Assembly: GCF_019049325.1 (NCBI RefSeq) | Contig: NZ_JAGMUO010000123.1 | Location: 1-64,000, forward strand | From: Streptomyces sp. AC512_CC834 | GTDB taxonomy: Bacteria; Actinomycetota; Actinomycetes; Streptomycetales; Streptomycetaceae | DNA length: 64,000 nucleotides | Direction of reading: 5' to 3' | Shown: in pieces, positions 24,859-32,843 of the stretch | How the letters are laid out: every line of letters starts with the position of its first letter | Numbering within the stretch: position 1 is the stretch's first letter | Position numbers and translations under genes: made by a program | The notes under the pieces: model-generated | Database searches by the model: none | Seen by the model: only the letters and a program-made list of their open reading frames with translations | What the model was told of the DNA's origin: nothing

Positions 24859-25149
24859 ATGGGCAAGCACCGCCGACCCGGACCGTCGAACCAGCCGTCG
24901 CGCGCCGTGCCGCGCGTGGACGCCGACGCCCCACTCGCCGCCTACAACAAACGGCGCCGCCCTCCGATGGACCTCTACCGCCGTCACCGGCCCGTGCACG
25001 GCGGCGCCGGCCACCTCCGGCCCGACGAGCCGCGCGTCCTGGAGGAGTGGACCGGGTTCGCGTACGAGGTGGTCGGCACCGCTCCCAGCCTCGCGGCCGC
25101 CCAGGAATGGGTGAACGAACTCCAGATCGGCGACAACACTGCAGCCTGA
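24859..25149 (+). CDS. DUF6087-like small protein
   Basis: 96 residues, basic and Pro-rich N-terminus (MGKHRRPGPSNQPS), then LAAYNKRRRPPMDLYRRHRP, a pattern I recognise from a Streptomyces family without known function (DUF6087). An acidic C-terminal segment, PSLAAAQEWVNELQI, is helical. It begins 13 bases after the regulator and is probably cotranscribed with it. It has no transmembrane or catalytic motif. Its role is unknown; many graspetide-type loci carry this gene, so an accessory function is conceivable. Confidence 0.75.
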   Translation: MGKHRRPGPSNQPSRAVPRVDADAPLAAYNKRRRPPMDLYRRHRPVHGGAGHLRPDEPRVLEEWTGFAYEVVGTAPSLAAAQEWVNELQIGDNTAA

Positions 25150-25313
25150 TGCCCCGTGACGAAGGGCATCCGGTCCGCGGCCGGTGCGATGGCCTGTCGA
25201 ACGCCAGCCACCGCAGCCTCGACCGGACACGTGCCGAACATGTCCGGCACGCAAAGCGCCTGGTCAAGCCAGCTTCTCGCGAGAGGCGGTCGGAAAACTG
25301 GAGATCACCGGGT

Positions 25314-25354
25314 GTCTGTAAGCTAAGCACGAGCTCGGTCACGTGCTTACAGAC
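25314..25354. terminator. Hairpin between convergent genes
   Basis: GTCTGTAAGC (25314-25323) and GCTTACAGAC (25345-25354) are perfect inverted repeats; TAAGCAC inside offers a competing pair. It lies between the DUF6087-like gene and mftE, which converge. Confidence 0.5.
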
Positions 25355-25372
25355 AGCAGTGGCTCAGGAGCC

Positions 25373-26080
25373 TCAGTGGGCCGCGGTCTTCGTGGCGTCG
25401 GCCCAGCGCGCTGTCGCGGTGAGCAGGTCCGAGGACCAGGCGGCCAGTATGCGGCGGCCCTCCTCGGCGGTGGCGCCGACGGGGTCGCCCAGGACGCCGT
25501 TGGCGCTGACCGCGCGCACACCCGACGCGCGCAGGTGCGGCAGGAGTTCGGGCAGCGGCCGGACGTCACCGGGTTCCGCGAGGTGCGTGCGTACGGTCTC
25601 CGGGCGCAGCGCCAGCATGACCGAGGTCTCCGTGCGGCCGGCGTGCGTATCGGTGGGGGAGCCGGTCGGTGACCACGGCAGGACGCGCCGGCCTTCCCGG
25701 CGCAGCCGGGCCACCGCGCGGGCCAGCGGAGCCGCGTTGCCTCCGTGACCGGAGACGAGTACCACCCCGGCGAACGCGTCGGCCGAGCGCCCGAGTTCGA
25801 CCAGGACCGACTCGACGGCCTCCTGGCCGACGGACAACGTGCCGGCGAAGCCGGCGTGCTCGCCGCTCGACCCGTAGGACACCGCCGGAGCCAGCAGCAC
25901 GTCGTCGCGCTCCCGCGCGAGCGTCTCGGCCAGCGCGGCGGCGATGTCGGTGTCCACCGTCAGCGGCAGATGCGGGCCGTGCTGTTCGGTCGAGCCGACG
26001 GGCACCGCGAGCAGGCTGCTCGCGGCGACGGCCGCGACTTCCGGCCAGGTCAACGAGTCCAGCCGGTACGACCGCCTCAC
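25373..26080 (-). CDS. mftE: Mycofactocin peptidase MftE (creatininase family)
   Basis: 235 residues of the creatinine amidohydrolase fold. Metal ligands are visible in GSTEQHGPHLPLTVDTDIA and SGHGGNAAPL, with HAGRTETSVML following. MftE cleaves the MftC-modified precursor next to its C-terminal Val-Tyr and releases AHDP, the precursor of mycofactocin. The GTG start at 26080 overlaps the mftF stop by four bases. It is the last gene of the long mycofactocin operon and faces the graspetide region across a hairpin. Length is normal and no key residue is missing. Confidence 0.94.
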   Translation of the reverse strand: MRRSYRLDSLTWPEVAAVAASSLLAVPVGSTEQHGPHLPLTVDTDIAAALAETLARERDDVLLAPAVSYGSSGEHAGFAGTLSVGQEAVESVLVELGRSADAFAGVVLVSGHGGNAAPLARAVARLRREGRRVLPWSPTGSPTDTHAGRTETSVMLALRPETVRTHLAEPGDVRPLPELLPHLRASGVRAVSANGVLGDPVGATAEEGRRILAAWSSDLLTATARWADATKTAAH

Positions 26081-28305
26081 TCCGGCCGTCCCCCGGGGCG
26101 ATCGCCCGCCCCGTCCGCGCCCCGTCCGACGCGTCCGGCACCGGGACCGACCGCGCCGCCCGCTTCGGCGGATTCCGCCGTACCGGTCGTCCGGGTCGTC
26201 CCCGCCCCGTCGTCCTCCGGCGTGATGTCCGGGGCGTGGGGCGCGTCTGGAGCGTCTGGAGCGTCTGGGGAGTTCGGGGCGTCCGGGGTGTCAGGCGTGG
26301 CTGGGGCGTCCGGCGCATCCGGGGCGTGGGGCGCGTCCGGGGTGTCTGGGGAGTTCGGGGCGTCGCGGGCGTCGGGCGCGTCAGGGGTGTCCGGTGCGTT
26401 TGGGGTGTCGGGCGTGTCAGGCGCGTCTGGGGTGTTGGGCGCGTCTGGGAAGTTCGGGGTGTCAGGCGCGTCCGATGCGTCCGGGGTGTCAGGGGAGTTC
26501 GAGGTGTCTGGGGCGTCAGGCGTGTCAGGGGCGTTTGGGGCGTCCGGCGTGTCTGGGGTGTCCAGGGTGTCAGGCGCGTGAGGTGCGTCAGGTGTGTCAG
26601 GGGCGTCCGGGATTTCCGGGGTGTCCTGGGTGTCCTGGGTGTCCGGGTCGTCAGGCGCGTCCGATGCGTCCGGGGTGTCAGGGGAGTTCGAGGTGTCTGG
26701 GGCGTCAGGCGTGCCAGGTGCGTTTGGGGCGTCCGGCGTGTCCGGCGCATCTGGGGTGTCCAGGGCTTCCGGCGTGTCCGGTGTGTCCGGGGTGTCGGGC
26801 GCGTCAGGGGTGTCCGGGGCATACGGGGTGTCCAGGGCGTCCGGGTCGTCAGGCGTGTCCCGGTCGTCAGGGGTGTCCAGGGCGCCCGGGGCGTCCGGCG
26901 TGTCCGGGGCGTCCGGGGCGTCCGGTGTCGGCTCCGTGTGTATGCCGTCGCGGCCGGGCCAGTTGGAGAGGTCCGGTAGGAGGGGGGCGGTGGTGCGGTG
27001 TTGTAGGGCGCCCCACCAGACGCCGGAGCCGTAGGCCAGGTCGTCCAGTGCGCGCAGCGCCGTCCAGCGCAGCGGGTCGATGGGCGGGCGGCGCTGGTGC
27101 CACTCCCGCACATGGCAGGCGTATGCCGCGGCCAGCAGCAGACGGCCGCGCGGGGTGGCCGCCAGCGCGGGCACCGCCACCGGCCACCAGGAACGCGTGA
27201 CCGCGTCGGCCAGCAGCCGTCCGGCGCCGAGATGGCCGTAGAGCGCAAGCCGCAGCGACTCGGCCGCCGGCACCCCGACGCCGTTCAGCTTGCGCGGCAG
27301 CAGCGCGGCGGTCACGCCTGCCACCGCCAGCCCGGTCAGCGGCCGGCCCGCGGCCGGTCCCGCCCAGGCCGCGGCGCTCCACACGGACACCTTCAGCGGG
27401 GCGACCGCCCGGCCGTGGCGCAGGGCGAGCGGCGCCGCCGACGTGCCGTAGTCGAACCGCTGGCGGGCCCACGCCCGCCACCGGGAGCGCGGGGTGTGCA
27501 CGACGGTGGAGGCCGGCTCGTAGCGCACCTGGAAACCGGCGGACGCCAGCCGCCACACCAGGTCGACGTCCTCGCCGAAGCGCATCCCCTCGTCGAAGCC
27601 GCCGCTCTCCCGCAGGGCCGAGGCGCGCACGACGAGGGCCGCGGAGGGTACGTAGGAGACGCGGCCGCCCGGCCGCACCGGTGCCGCCACGCCACCGAGG
27701 TCGAGCGAGGAGCGCACCTGTTCGTAGCGGGCGAGCAGCGACGTTCCCGCGGCGCTGAGCACGCGCGGTGCCACGGCGACGACGTCGGGGTTCTCGAAGT
27801 GCCGCAGCAGCGGGTCCAGCCAGTGCGCGTCCGGGACGACGTCGGCGTCCAGGAACGCGACGAGCTCGCTGTCGGCGAGCCGCCAGCCGGTGTTGCGGGC
27901 CGCCGCCGGTCCCCTGGAGGCGGCGTGCCGCACGGTGGCGTCCGGCAGCGGCGGCAGCGACCCGTCGTCGACGACCACCACCCGGGCGGCGTCCCGCACC
28001 GCGGGCAGCAGCCGGGCCAGAGCCCCGGCGTGGTCGCGCACCGGCACCACCACCGTGACGTCCCGCCCGGTGAGCCGGGCCGTCTCGTACGCGGGGTGCA
28101 GGATCCCGGCCCGGACCAGTTGGTCCGCGAGCCGCCGGTGCGCGGGCAGCGCGGCCACGGGCTTGCCCGCCAGCCACGCGTCGACCAGCCGGGCGCCGGT
28201 CACGGACAGCCGCAGCACCCGGTAGGGCGAGCCGCCGAGCAGCAGCCGCCCGCCGTTCAGACGCCGCAGACCCGGGTCGGCGGTCATGCGCAAGGGCGCC
28301 GTCAC
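26077..28305 (-). CDS. mftF: Mycofactocin glycosyltransferase MftF with giant repeat tail
   Basis: 742 residues. Residues 1-458 are a normal GT2 enzyme: VTVVVPVRDHAGALARLLPA, VVVVDDGS, FLDADVVPD (metal-binding DAD), SYVPSAALVVRASALRESGG, then GEDVDLVWR. MftF adds beta-1,4-glucose units to premycofactocin. From about residue 459 to 691 the protein becomes an almost pure Asp/Ala/Pro/Thr repeat (units like DAPDTP, DASDAP, DAPNAP), followed by a Gly/Ala tail. The known family stops near 470, so roughly 270 residues are extra. The frame is open throughout. GTG 28305 follows GAGGTGG. It is translationally coupled to mftE and lies 64 bases after the SDR. Confidence 0.93.
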   Translation of the reverse strand: MTAPLRMTADPGLRRLNGGRLLLGGSPYRVLRLSVTGARLVDAWLAGKPVAALPAHRRLADQLVRAGILHPAYETARLTGRDVTVVVPVRDHAGALARLLPAVRDAARVVVVDDGSLPPLPDATVRHAASRGPAAARNTGWRLADSELVAFLDADVVPDAHWLDPLLRHFENPDVVAVAPRVLSAAGTSLLARYEQVRSSLDLGGVAAPVRPGGRVSYVPSAALVVRASALRESGGFDEGMRFGEDVDLVWRLASAGFQVRYEPASTVVHTPRSRWRAWARQRFDYGTSAAPLALRHGRAVAPLKVSVWSAAAWAGPAAGRPLTGLAVAGVTAALLPRKLNGVGVPAAESLRLALYGHLGAGRLLADAVTRSWWPVAVPALAATPRGRLLLAAAYACHVREWHQRRPPIDPLRWTALRALDDLAYGSGVWWGALQHRTTAPLLPDLSNWPGRDGIHTEPTPDAPDAPDTPDAPGALDTPDDRDTPDDPDALDTPYAPDTPDAPDTPDTPDTPEALDTPDAPDTPDAPNAPGTPDAPDTSNSPDTPDASDAPDDPDTQDTQDTPEIPDAPDTPDAPHAPDTLDTPDTPDAPNAPDTPDAPDTSNSPDTPDASDAPDTPNFPDAPNTPDAPDTPDTPNAPDTPDAPDARDAPNSPDTPDAPHAPDAPDAPATPDTPDAPNSPDAPDAPDAPHAPDITPEDDGAGTTRTTGTAESAEAGGAVGPGAGRVGRGADGAGDRPGGRPE
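26235..26930. repeat. Long in-frame tandem repeat tract in mftF
   Basis: About 700 bases built from degenerate 3n units such as GTCCGGGGTGTC and GCGTCCGGCGTGTC. They keep one minus-strand frame open and encode D-A/T-P and D-A-S-D-A-P repeats. A longer near-duplicate block (GTCAGGGGAGTTCGAGGTGTC) occurs at about 26487 and 26677, a sign of internal duplication. Confidence 0.9.
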
Positions 28306-28369
28306 GTTCCACCTCTTCTCGCCGTCTTCTCCCCGTCCGCGCGGCGCGCGGACGGACTCTGCCGGACCG

Positions 28370-29155
28370 TCACGCGGTGAAACCCCCGTCGGCGTGCACG
28401 ACCGTGCCGGTCACCGCGGACGACTCCGCGCGGCACAGCCAGCACACCGCGGCGGCGACCTCCTCGGGCAGCAGCAGACGGTCCACGAGCTGGTGCCGCG
28501 CGAAGTCCTCCACGTCCGGCAGGTCGTAGAGCGCCGCGCTGGCGTCCAGCATGGCCGTACGGGTCGAGCCCGGTGACACGGCGGTCGCCGTGACGCCGGT
28601 GCCGCGCAGATCGCTGGCCAGCCCCCGCACCAGTCCGACCACGGCGTGCTTGGCGGCGTTGTACCCGGCCAGATGCCACAGCCCGCGGTGGGCCGCCGCC
28701 GACGCCAGCGCGACGAACCTGCCCGAGCGCGGTCGCGGTCTGCGCAGCAGGGCGGGGACGGTGGTCCGGGCCAGATTGGCCACCCCGCGCACGCCGATGC
28801 CGAACAGCGCCTCCCAGTCGTCGTCGCCGCTCTCCCACAGGGGCTGCCCGCCGGCCATCACCGCAGCGGCGGCCACCGCCGCGTCCACCCCGCCGAACTC
28901 GCGCTCGGCCAGCGCGACCGCCCCGGCCAGTGCCCCGGTGTCCCGTACGTCGGCCACGACGTCCACCACGGCGTCCGGCCACTCGGCGGCGAGCGCGGCC
29001 AACTCCTCCCGGGTGCCCAGGGGGTAGCCCACCCCGGGCAGGTCCGCGCAGACGTCGACGGCGACGACCCGCCAGCCCTCCCGCGCCAGCCGCCGCACCA
29101 CCGCCGCCCCGATCCCGCGGGCCGCCCCGGTCACCACCGCGACCCGGGCGCTCAC
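28370..29155 (-). CDS. Mycofactocin-coupled SDR in the mft operon
   Basis: 261 residues. Rossmann motif VAVVTGAARGIGAAV at the N-terminus, catalytic YNAAKHAV, and the insert GVGYPLGTREELAALAAEW that marks the mycofactocin-dependent SDR group. It overlaps the ETF-beta gene by four bases (GTGA), so it belongs to the operon and is probably a physiological substrate enzyme for the cofactor made here. It differs from the SDR at 4319 over most of its length. The substrate (an alcohol or carbonyl) is unknown. The C-terminal ...VTGTVVHADGGFTA is typical. Confidence 0.9.
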   Translation of the reverse strand: MSARVAVVTGAARGIGAAVVRRLAREGWRVVAVDVCADLPGVGYPLGTREELAALAAEWPDAVVDVVADVRDTGALAGAVALAEREFGGVDAAVAAAAVMAGGQPLWESGDDDWEALFGIGVRGVANLARTTVPALLRRPRPRSGRFVALASAAAHRGLWHLAGYNAAKHAVVGLVRGLASDLRGTGVTATAVSPGSTRTAMLDASAALYDLPDVEDFARHQLVDRLLLPEEVAAAVCWLCRAESSAVTGTVVHADGGFTA

Positions 29156-30003
29156 CCGCCCTGCTCCAGGTAGCCGTGGGAGCGCAGGAAACCGAGCAGT
29201 TCGTCGACGGCGTGGGCCGGTTCGGCGGCGGTCACCACCCGGGGCGGGGTGCGCGGCACGAACGTGCCGGTCAGCGCCAGCATCCGGTCGCGCGCGGTGT
29301 CGCCCGAGGGTCCGGGGAGTACCTTCGGCCGCGGCCGGTAGGGCCGTACGGCGACGGTGCGCACGGCCTCCGGCGACGTGGGCGGGGCCACCGTCACGAC
29401 CGGTACCGCGGACCGGCTCGCGGCCAGCACGGCGGGCAGCGGCGCCCGGCGCGGCCGGACACTGCCGGCCAGGACCGAACACACCGCGGGGAGCGGGACC
29501 CGCAGCCGTTCGCTGCGTCCCGCGTCCAGTCGGCGTACGGCGTGCAGCGCACCCTGCGCCGCCCGCAGTTCCAGCAGTCCCAGTGCCTGGGCCGCGCCGA
29601 GCCGGGCCGCGAGGAACGCCGGGGTGGCGCCGGTGCCGTGAGAGGCGCTCTCGTCGCCGCACACCACCACGTCCGGCACGCCGTGCCGCTCCAGCAGCGC
29701 CCGGTGCACGGTGCGCGCGGTCGCCGCGCCGTCCTGGGCGGGGCCCTCGACGCGCAGCACCTCGTGCGCGCCCGCGGCGAGGGCCTCGCGCAGCATGCCG
29801 TCGGCCTCGGGCCCCGCGACGGTGACCGCCACGCACCGCCCGCCCAGCGCGTCGGCCAGCCGCAGTGCGTGCTCCAGCGCGGCCGGACCCGCGTCGCTCG
29901 CCCGGCCGGGCCGCCGGTCCTCCCGCACGGCGCCGGTGAGCGGGTCCACCGGCGCCCCGGGGTCGGCGTGCCGTATCGCGGCGGCCACCAGCACGTCGCT
30001 CAC
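29152..30003 (-). CDS. Electron transfer flavoprotein beta subunit (FixA-like)
   Basis: 283 residues of the ETF-beta family. It opens with SDVLVAAAIRHADPGAPVDP, then LEHALRLADALGG...VAVTVAGPEA, the nucleotide-binding DVVVCGDESASHGTGATPAFLAARLG, and LRVPLPAVCSVLAG. The C-terminus is longer than usual. GTG 30003 overlaps the ferredoxin stop (GTGA). Together with the ETF-alpha, flavoprotein and ferredoxin genes next to it, this makes a FixABCX-like set inside the mycofactocin operon. These proteins would carry electrons between reduced mycofactocin or the OYE enzymes and the quinone pool or ferredoxin; the direction cannot be read from sequence. Confidence 0.85.
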   Translation of the reverse strand: MSDVLVAAAIRHADPGAPVDPLTGAVREDRRPGRASDAGPAALEHALRLADALGGRCVAVTVAGPEADGMLREALAAGAHEVLRVEGPAQDGAATARTVHRALLERHGVPDVVVCGDESASHGTGATPAFLAARLGAAQALGLLELRAAQGALHAVRRLDAGRSERLRVPLPAVCSVLAGSVRPRRAPLPAVLAASRSAVPVVTVAPPTSPEAVRTVAVRPYRPRPKVLPGPSGDTARDRMLALTGTFVPRTPPRVVTAAEPAHAVDELLGFLRSHGYLEQGG

Positions 30004-30320
30004 CCCTGCTGGAAGACGACGCCGTGCCCGCCGTCGGGGTAGGTCCAGGTGATGGCGCCCTCGGCGTCGCACACCTGGTAGCAGGCCCCGCACTCGAAGC
30101 ACTGCTCGTAGTTGAAGAGGATGCCGCCGTCCGAGGTCGGCACGAACAGCTTCGCCGGACAGGCGTGCACGCACACCTGGTGGGGGCACGAGCGGCACAC
30201 GGCCGTGTCCACGCTGATGTGGGCGCGCTCCGAGCGCCGGAAGTCCACCGTGGACATCCGGGTCTCGAAGTCGATGTCGCGGTACTCGGCGTTGTACTCG
30301 GGCTTGTACTCGGCGTTCAT
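30000..30320 (-). CDS. FixX-like ferredoxin
   Basis: 106 residues with the Cys motifs CRSCPHQVCVHACPAKLF and CFECGACYQVC, typical of the FixX/ETF-QO ferredoxin-like subunit that takes electrons from FixC. The N-terminal tail (MNAEYKPEYNAEYRD) repeats Tyr/Glu units, which is unusual. ATG 30320 overlaps the FixC stop by four bases and its own stop overlaps ETF-beta. It sits in the quartet at 29152-32549. Confidence 0.92.
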   Translation of the reverse strand: MNAEYKPEYNAEYRDIDFETRMSTVDFRRSERAHISVDTAVCRSCPHQVCVHACPAKLFVPTSDGGILFNYEQCFECGACYQVCDAEGAITWTYPDGGHGVVFQQG

Positions 30321-31627
30321 CCGAAAGACCTCCAACCCGTCACTGCGTCGGACAGAAGATGGCGCAGCCGTACCCCGTGTCTGGACGCGGTACGGCGCAG
30401 CAGGCGGCCCAGGCCCGGCTTGGGCCGCGGATTGTCGACCCGGAAGAACTCCTCGGCCAGGTCGCACAGCAGGGCGGGGTAGCGCTGCTGCACCCGGTCG
30501 GAGAACACCAGGCCGGGGACCCGGCGCAGCTTGCGGTGATCGGCGAGGACGAAGGACTCCTCCAGCATGCGCCGGTAGCCGGCCAGTCCCGCCAGGGAGG
30601 TGTCGTCGCGGGCCAGCGCCTCGACGGCCGCCCGGCCCGCGTACATGCCCGCGCCGATGGCGAAGTTGACGCCCTCCAGCCACACGCCGGCCGCCAGGCA
30701 CATCGCCGCGGCGTCTCCCGCGACCAGGATCCCGTCCCCGACGAGTTCGGGCATGGTGTCGTAGCCGCCCTCCGGAAGGAGGTGCGCCGTGTACTCCTTC
30801 AGCTCCGCCCCGCGCACCAGCGGCGCGATCGACGGATGGGCCCTGAGATCGGCGAGCAGTTCCTCCGGCCGGACCCCGGAGTCCGCCAGGCCCTTCAGGC
30901 CGACGACGACACCGAGGCTGATCGAGTCGAGATTGGTGTAGAGGAAGCCGCCGCCCGGGATGCCTCGGGTGCAGCCGAGGATCTCCATGTCCAGGCCGTC
31001 GCGCCCGCGCAGGGCGAACCGGTCCTCGAGCACCTCGCGCGGCAGCGCCAGGGTCTCCTTGACCCCGAGGGAGTTGTGCTGTGCGGTGTCCCGGTCGGTG
31101 AACAGTCCCGCTTCCTTGGCCAGGAAGGAGTTCACCCCGTCGCAGGCGATGACGACGCCCGCGGTGAGATCGCCGTCCGGGCGGTCCGTACGCACGCCGC
31201 GCACCATTCCGTCCACGTCCCGCAGCAGACCGGTGGCGACCGTGGACGGCACCAGCACGGCACCCGCCTCCTCGGCGAGCCGGGCCAGCCAGCCGTCCAG
31301 GTCGGCGCGGAAGGCGGTGGCCCCGTTGTACGGAGGCCCGCCCCAGGCCTCGGCGCGCACGTCCACGGTGACGGCCTGCCGGTCGGTCATGATCATGGTG
31401 GAGCGGCGAGTGATCCAGCGCTGCGCCGGCAGTTGCTCCCACCACCGCGGTACGAGTTCGTCCAGCACCCGGCCGTAGACGACGCCGCCGTAGACGTTCT
31501 TCGAGCCGGGATGCGGGCCGCGTTCCACCAGCGCCACGGACAGACCGGCGCGCGCCGCGGTGAGAGCCGCCGCGGAGCCCGCCGGACCGGCCCCCACGAC
31601 GACCACGTCGAACATGCGTTCAGTCAT
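30317..31627 (-). CDS. FixC-like FAD-dependent oxidoreductase
   Basis: 436 residues with the FAD dinucleotide motif FDVVVVGAGPAGSAAALTAA, KNVYGGVVYGRVLD (ETF-quinone oxidoreductase/FixC type), ACDGVNSFLA and late FAD motif GDAAAMCLAAGVWLEGVN. It couples ETF to ferredoxin or the quinone pool. The ATG at 31627 overlaps the ETF-alpha stop by eight bases. In mycofactocin operons FixC-like proteins are often present, and they likely link the cofactor to respiration, which is an inference. Confidence 0.9.
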   Translation of the reverse strand: MTERMFDVVVVGAGPAGSAAALTAARAGLSVALVERGPHPGSKNVYGGVVYGRVLDELVPRWWEQLPAQRWITRRSTMIMTDRQAVTVDVRAEAWGGPPYNGATAFRADLDGWLARLAEEAGAVLVPSTVATGLLRDVDGMVRGVRTDRPDGDLTAGVVIACDGVNSFLAKEAGLFTDRDTAQHNSLGVKETLALPREVLEDRFALRGRDGLDMEILGCTRGIPGGGFLYTNLDSISLGVVVGLKGLADSGVRPEELLADLRAHPSIAPLVRGAELKEYTAHLLPEGGYDTMPELVGDGILVAGDAAAMCLAAGVWLEGVNFAIGAGMYAGRAAVEALARDDTSLAGLAGYRRMLEESFVLADHRKLRRVPGLVFSDRVQQRYPALLCDLAEEFFRVDNPRPKPGLGRLLRRTASRHGVRLRHLLSDAVTGWRSFG

Positions 31628-32549
31628 GGGGTGCCTCCAGGCGCCGGGCGAGCTCGGCCAGTACGGCCGGGGCGTCGGCCACGATGCCCAGGTCGGCCAT
31701 CGCGGTCATCGGGCAGTGCGGGTCCGTGTTCACGCTGACCACGTGGCGCGGGCTGCCCAGGCCGCCGACGTGCTGGGCCGCCCCGGAGATGCCGAAGGCC
31801 AGGTACAGGTCCGGGTCGACGACCACTCCGGTGGTGCCGATCTGCCGGTCGTGCGGCAGCAGCCCCTGGTCGGTCACCGCGCGGGTCGCGCCGACCGAGG
31901 CGCCCAGGATCCGGCCCACGCCGGCCAGCAGTGCGACCGCCGTGCCGCCGCCCAGACCGGCTCCCGCCCCCAGGACCCGGGAGGCCTCCGGCAGCGGGGT
32001 GTCGCCGGCCTCGGGCGCGACGGTCCCCAGGGTGTGCGTGCCGCCGGGCGCGTCCGGCCACCGGGCCTCGATCCGGTACGTCACCGGGTCACCGTCCGCC
32101 GGTTCCGCACCGCGCACTCCGGGCAGCAGCGTCGCCACGAAGGGTCCGGTGGCCGCCAGTTCGACCAGTTGCCGGCCATCGTGCCGGAGCACCTCGGCGC
32201 CCTGCCCGGCCACCGACACGGCCCCGGCGAGCAGCGGACGGTCCAGCGCCACCGCCAGCCGGGGCGCGAGGTCCCGGCCGTCCGAGGAGGCGGGCAGCAG
32301 CACGGTGTGCACCCGTGCGAGGAGCGGGGCGAGCACCTCGGCCAGCACACCGGCGTCGGGCAGCCGCGCCTCCACCGTCCACACGGTCCGGGCGCTGCTC
32401 AGCCGCGCGCGGGCCCCTTCGGTGCCGTCCCCCACCAGCAGCGCCGCAGCCCCGGCCTCCGCGGCGGACTCGTCCGCGCCGGGCGGGAGTTCGCCGCCAC
32501 GGACCACGACGACCGCGACCGCGTCCAGCGCGGGCAGTGCCGCGCTCAC
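31620..32549 (-). CDS. Electron transfer flavoprotein alpha subunit (FixB-like)
   Basis: 309 residues. The FAD-binding C-terminus is well preserved: VGATRAVTDQGLLPHDRQIG, VDPDLYLAFGISGAAQHVGG and ADLGIVADAPAVLAELARRL, the ETF-alpha signature region. The first 30 residues (SAALPALDAVAVVVVRGGEL) are repeated upstream in a mini-ORF. The start chosen is GTG 32549, which overlaps that mini-ORF's stop by four bases (GTGA). The gene would be full length. The upstream copies suggest it once started at 32830, next to the OYE gene. Confidence 0.88.
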   Translation of the reverse strand: MSAALPALDAVAVVVVRGGELPPGADESAAEAGAAALLVGDGTEGARARLSSARTVWTVEARLPDAGVLAEVLAPLLARVHTVLLPASSDGRDLAPRLAVALDRPLLAGAVSVAGQGAEVLRHDGRQLVELAATGPFVATLLPGVRGAEPADGDPVTYRIEARWPDAPGGTHTLGTVAPEAGDTPLPEASRVLGAGAGLGGGTAVALLAGVGRILGASVGATRAVTDQGLLPHDRQIGTTGVVVDPDLYLAFGISGAAQHVGGLGSPRHVVSVNTDPHCPMTAMADLGIVADAPAVLAELARRLEAPHD

Positions 32550-32843
32550 AGCGCCGCCGCCGGACGGTGCGCGCCTGCGGGTCCGCGACCAGGGCTGCGG
32601 GCAGGTCGCCGCCGCAGGCCCGGGCTCGCGGTGGACTCGTCTGCTCCCGGCGGGAGTTCGCCGCCACGGACCACGACGACCGCGCGCCTGCGGGTCCGCG
32701 ACCAGGGCGGCGGGCAGGTCGACGTCGCAGCTCCGGCCTCCGCGGTGGACTCGTCTGCTCCCGGTGGGAGTTCGCCGCCACCAACGACGACGACCGCGAC
32801 CGCGTCCAGCGCGGGCAGCGCCGCGCTCACAGCGCCGCCGCCA
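32452..32843. repeat. Tandem duplications around ETF-alpha start
   Basis: A block of about 111 bases at 32452-32562 recurs at 32733-32843 with few changes. In between, a 116-base unit (32574-32689) repeats from 32690, again with few changes. All contain GTGGACTCGTCTGCTC or a close form and GGGAGTTCGCCGCCAC. Confidence 0.9.
32546..32830 (-). CDS. Mini-ORF made from duplicated ETF-alpha 5' end
   Basis: 94-codon frame starting GTG AGC GCG GCG CTG and opening with the same residues as ETF-alpha (SAALPALDAVAVVVV), then GGELPPGADES, an arginine/proline stretch and a second copy of the GGELPPGADES block before the stop at 32546. Its start overlaps the OYE gene (GTGA) and its stop overlaps ETF-alpha (GTGA), so coupling runs right through. 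It is most simply a relic of tandem duplication that replaced the original start of ETF-alpha while keeping translation intact. Whether a peptide is stable is unknown. Confidence 0.6.
   Translation of the reverse strand: MSAALPALDAVAVVVVGGGELPPGADESTAEAGAATSTCPPPWSRTRRRAVVVVRGGELPPGADESTASPGLRRRPARSPGRGPAGAHRPAAAL

Noticed and set aside
26235..26930. Repeat tract as a CRISPR array
   Set aside because: Units are short, degenerate, in frame and without spacers or cas genes.
25669..26979. 436-codon + strand frame (Gly/Val/Arg repeats)
   Set aside because: Antisense of the MftF Asp/Pro tail and MftE; no independent start signal or domain.
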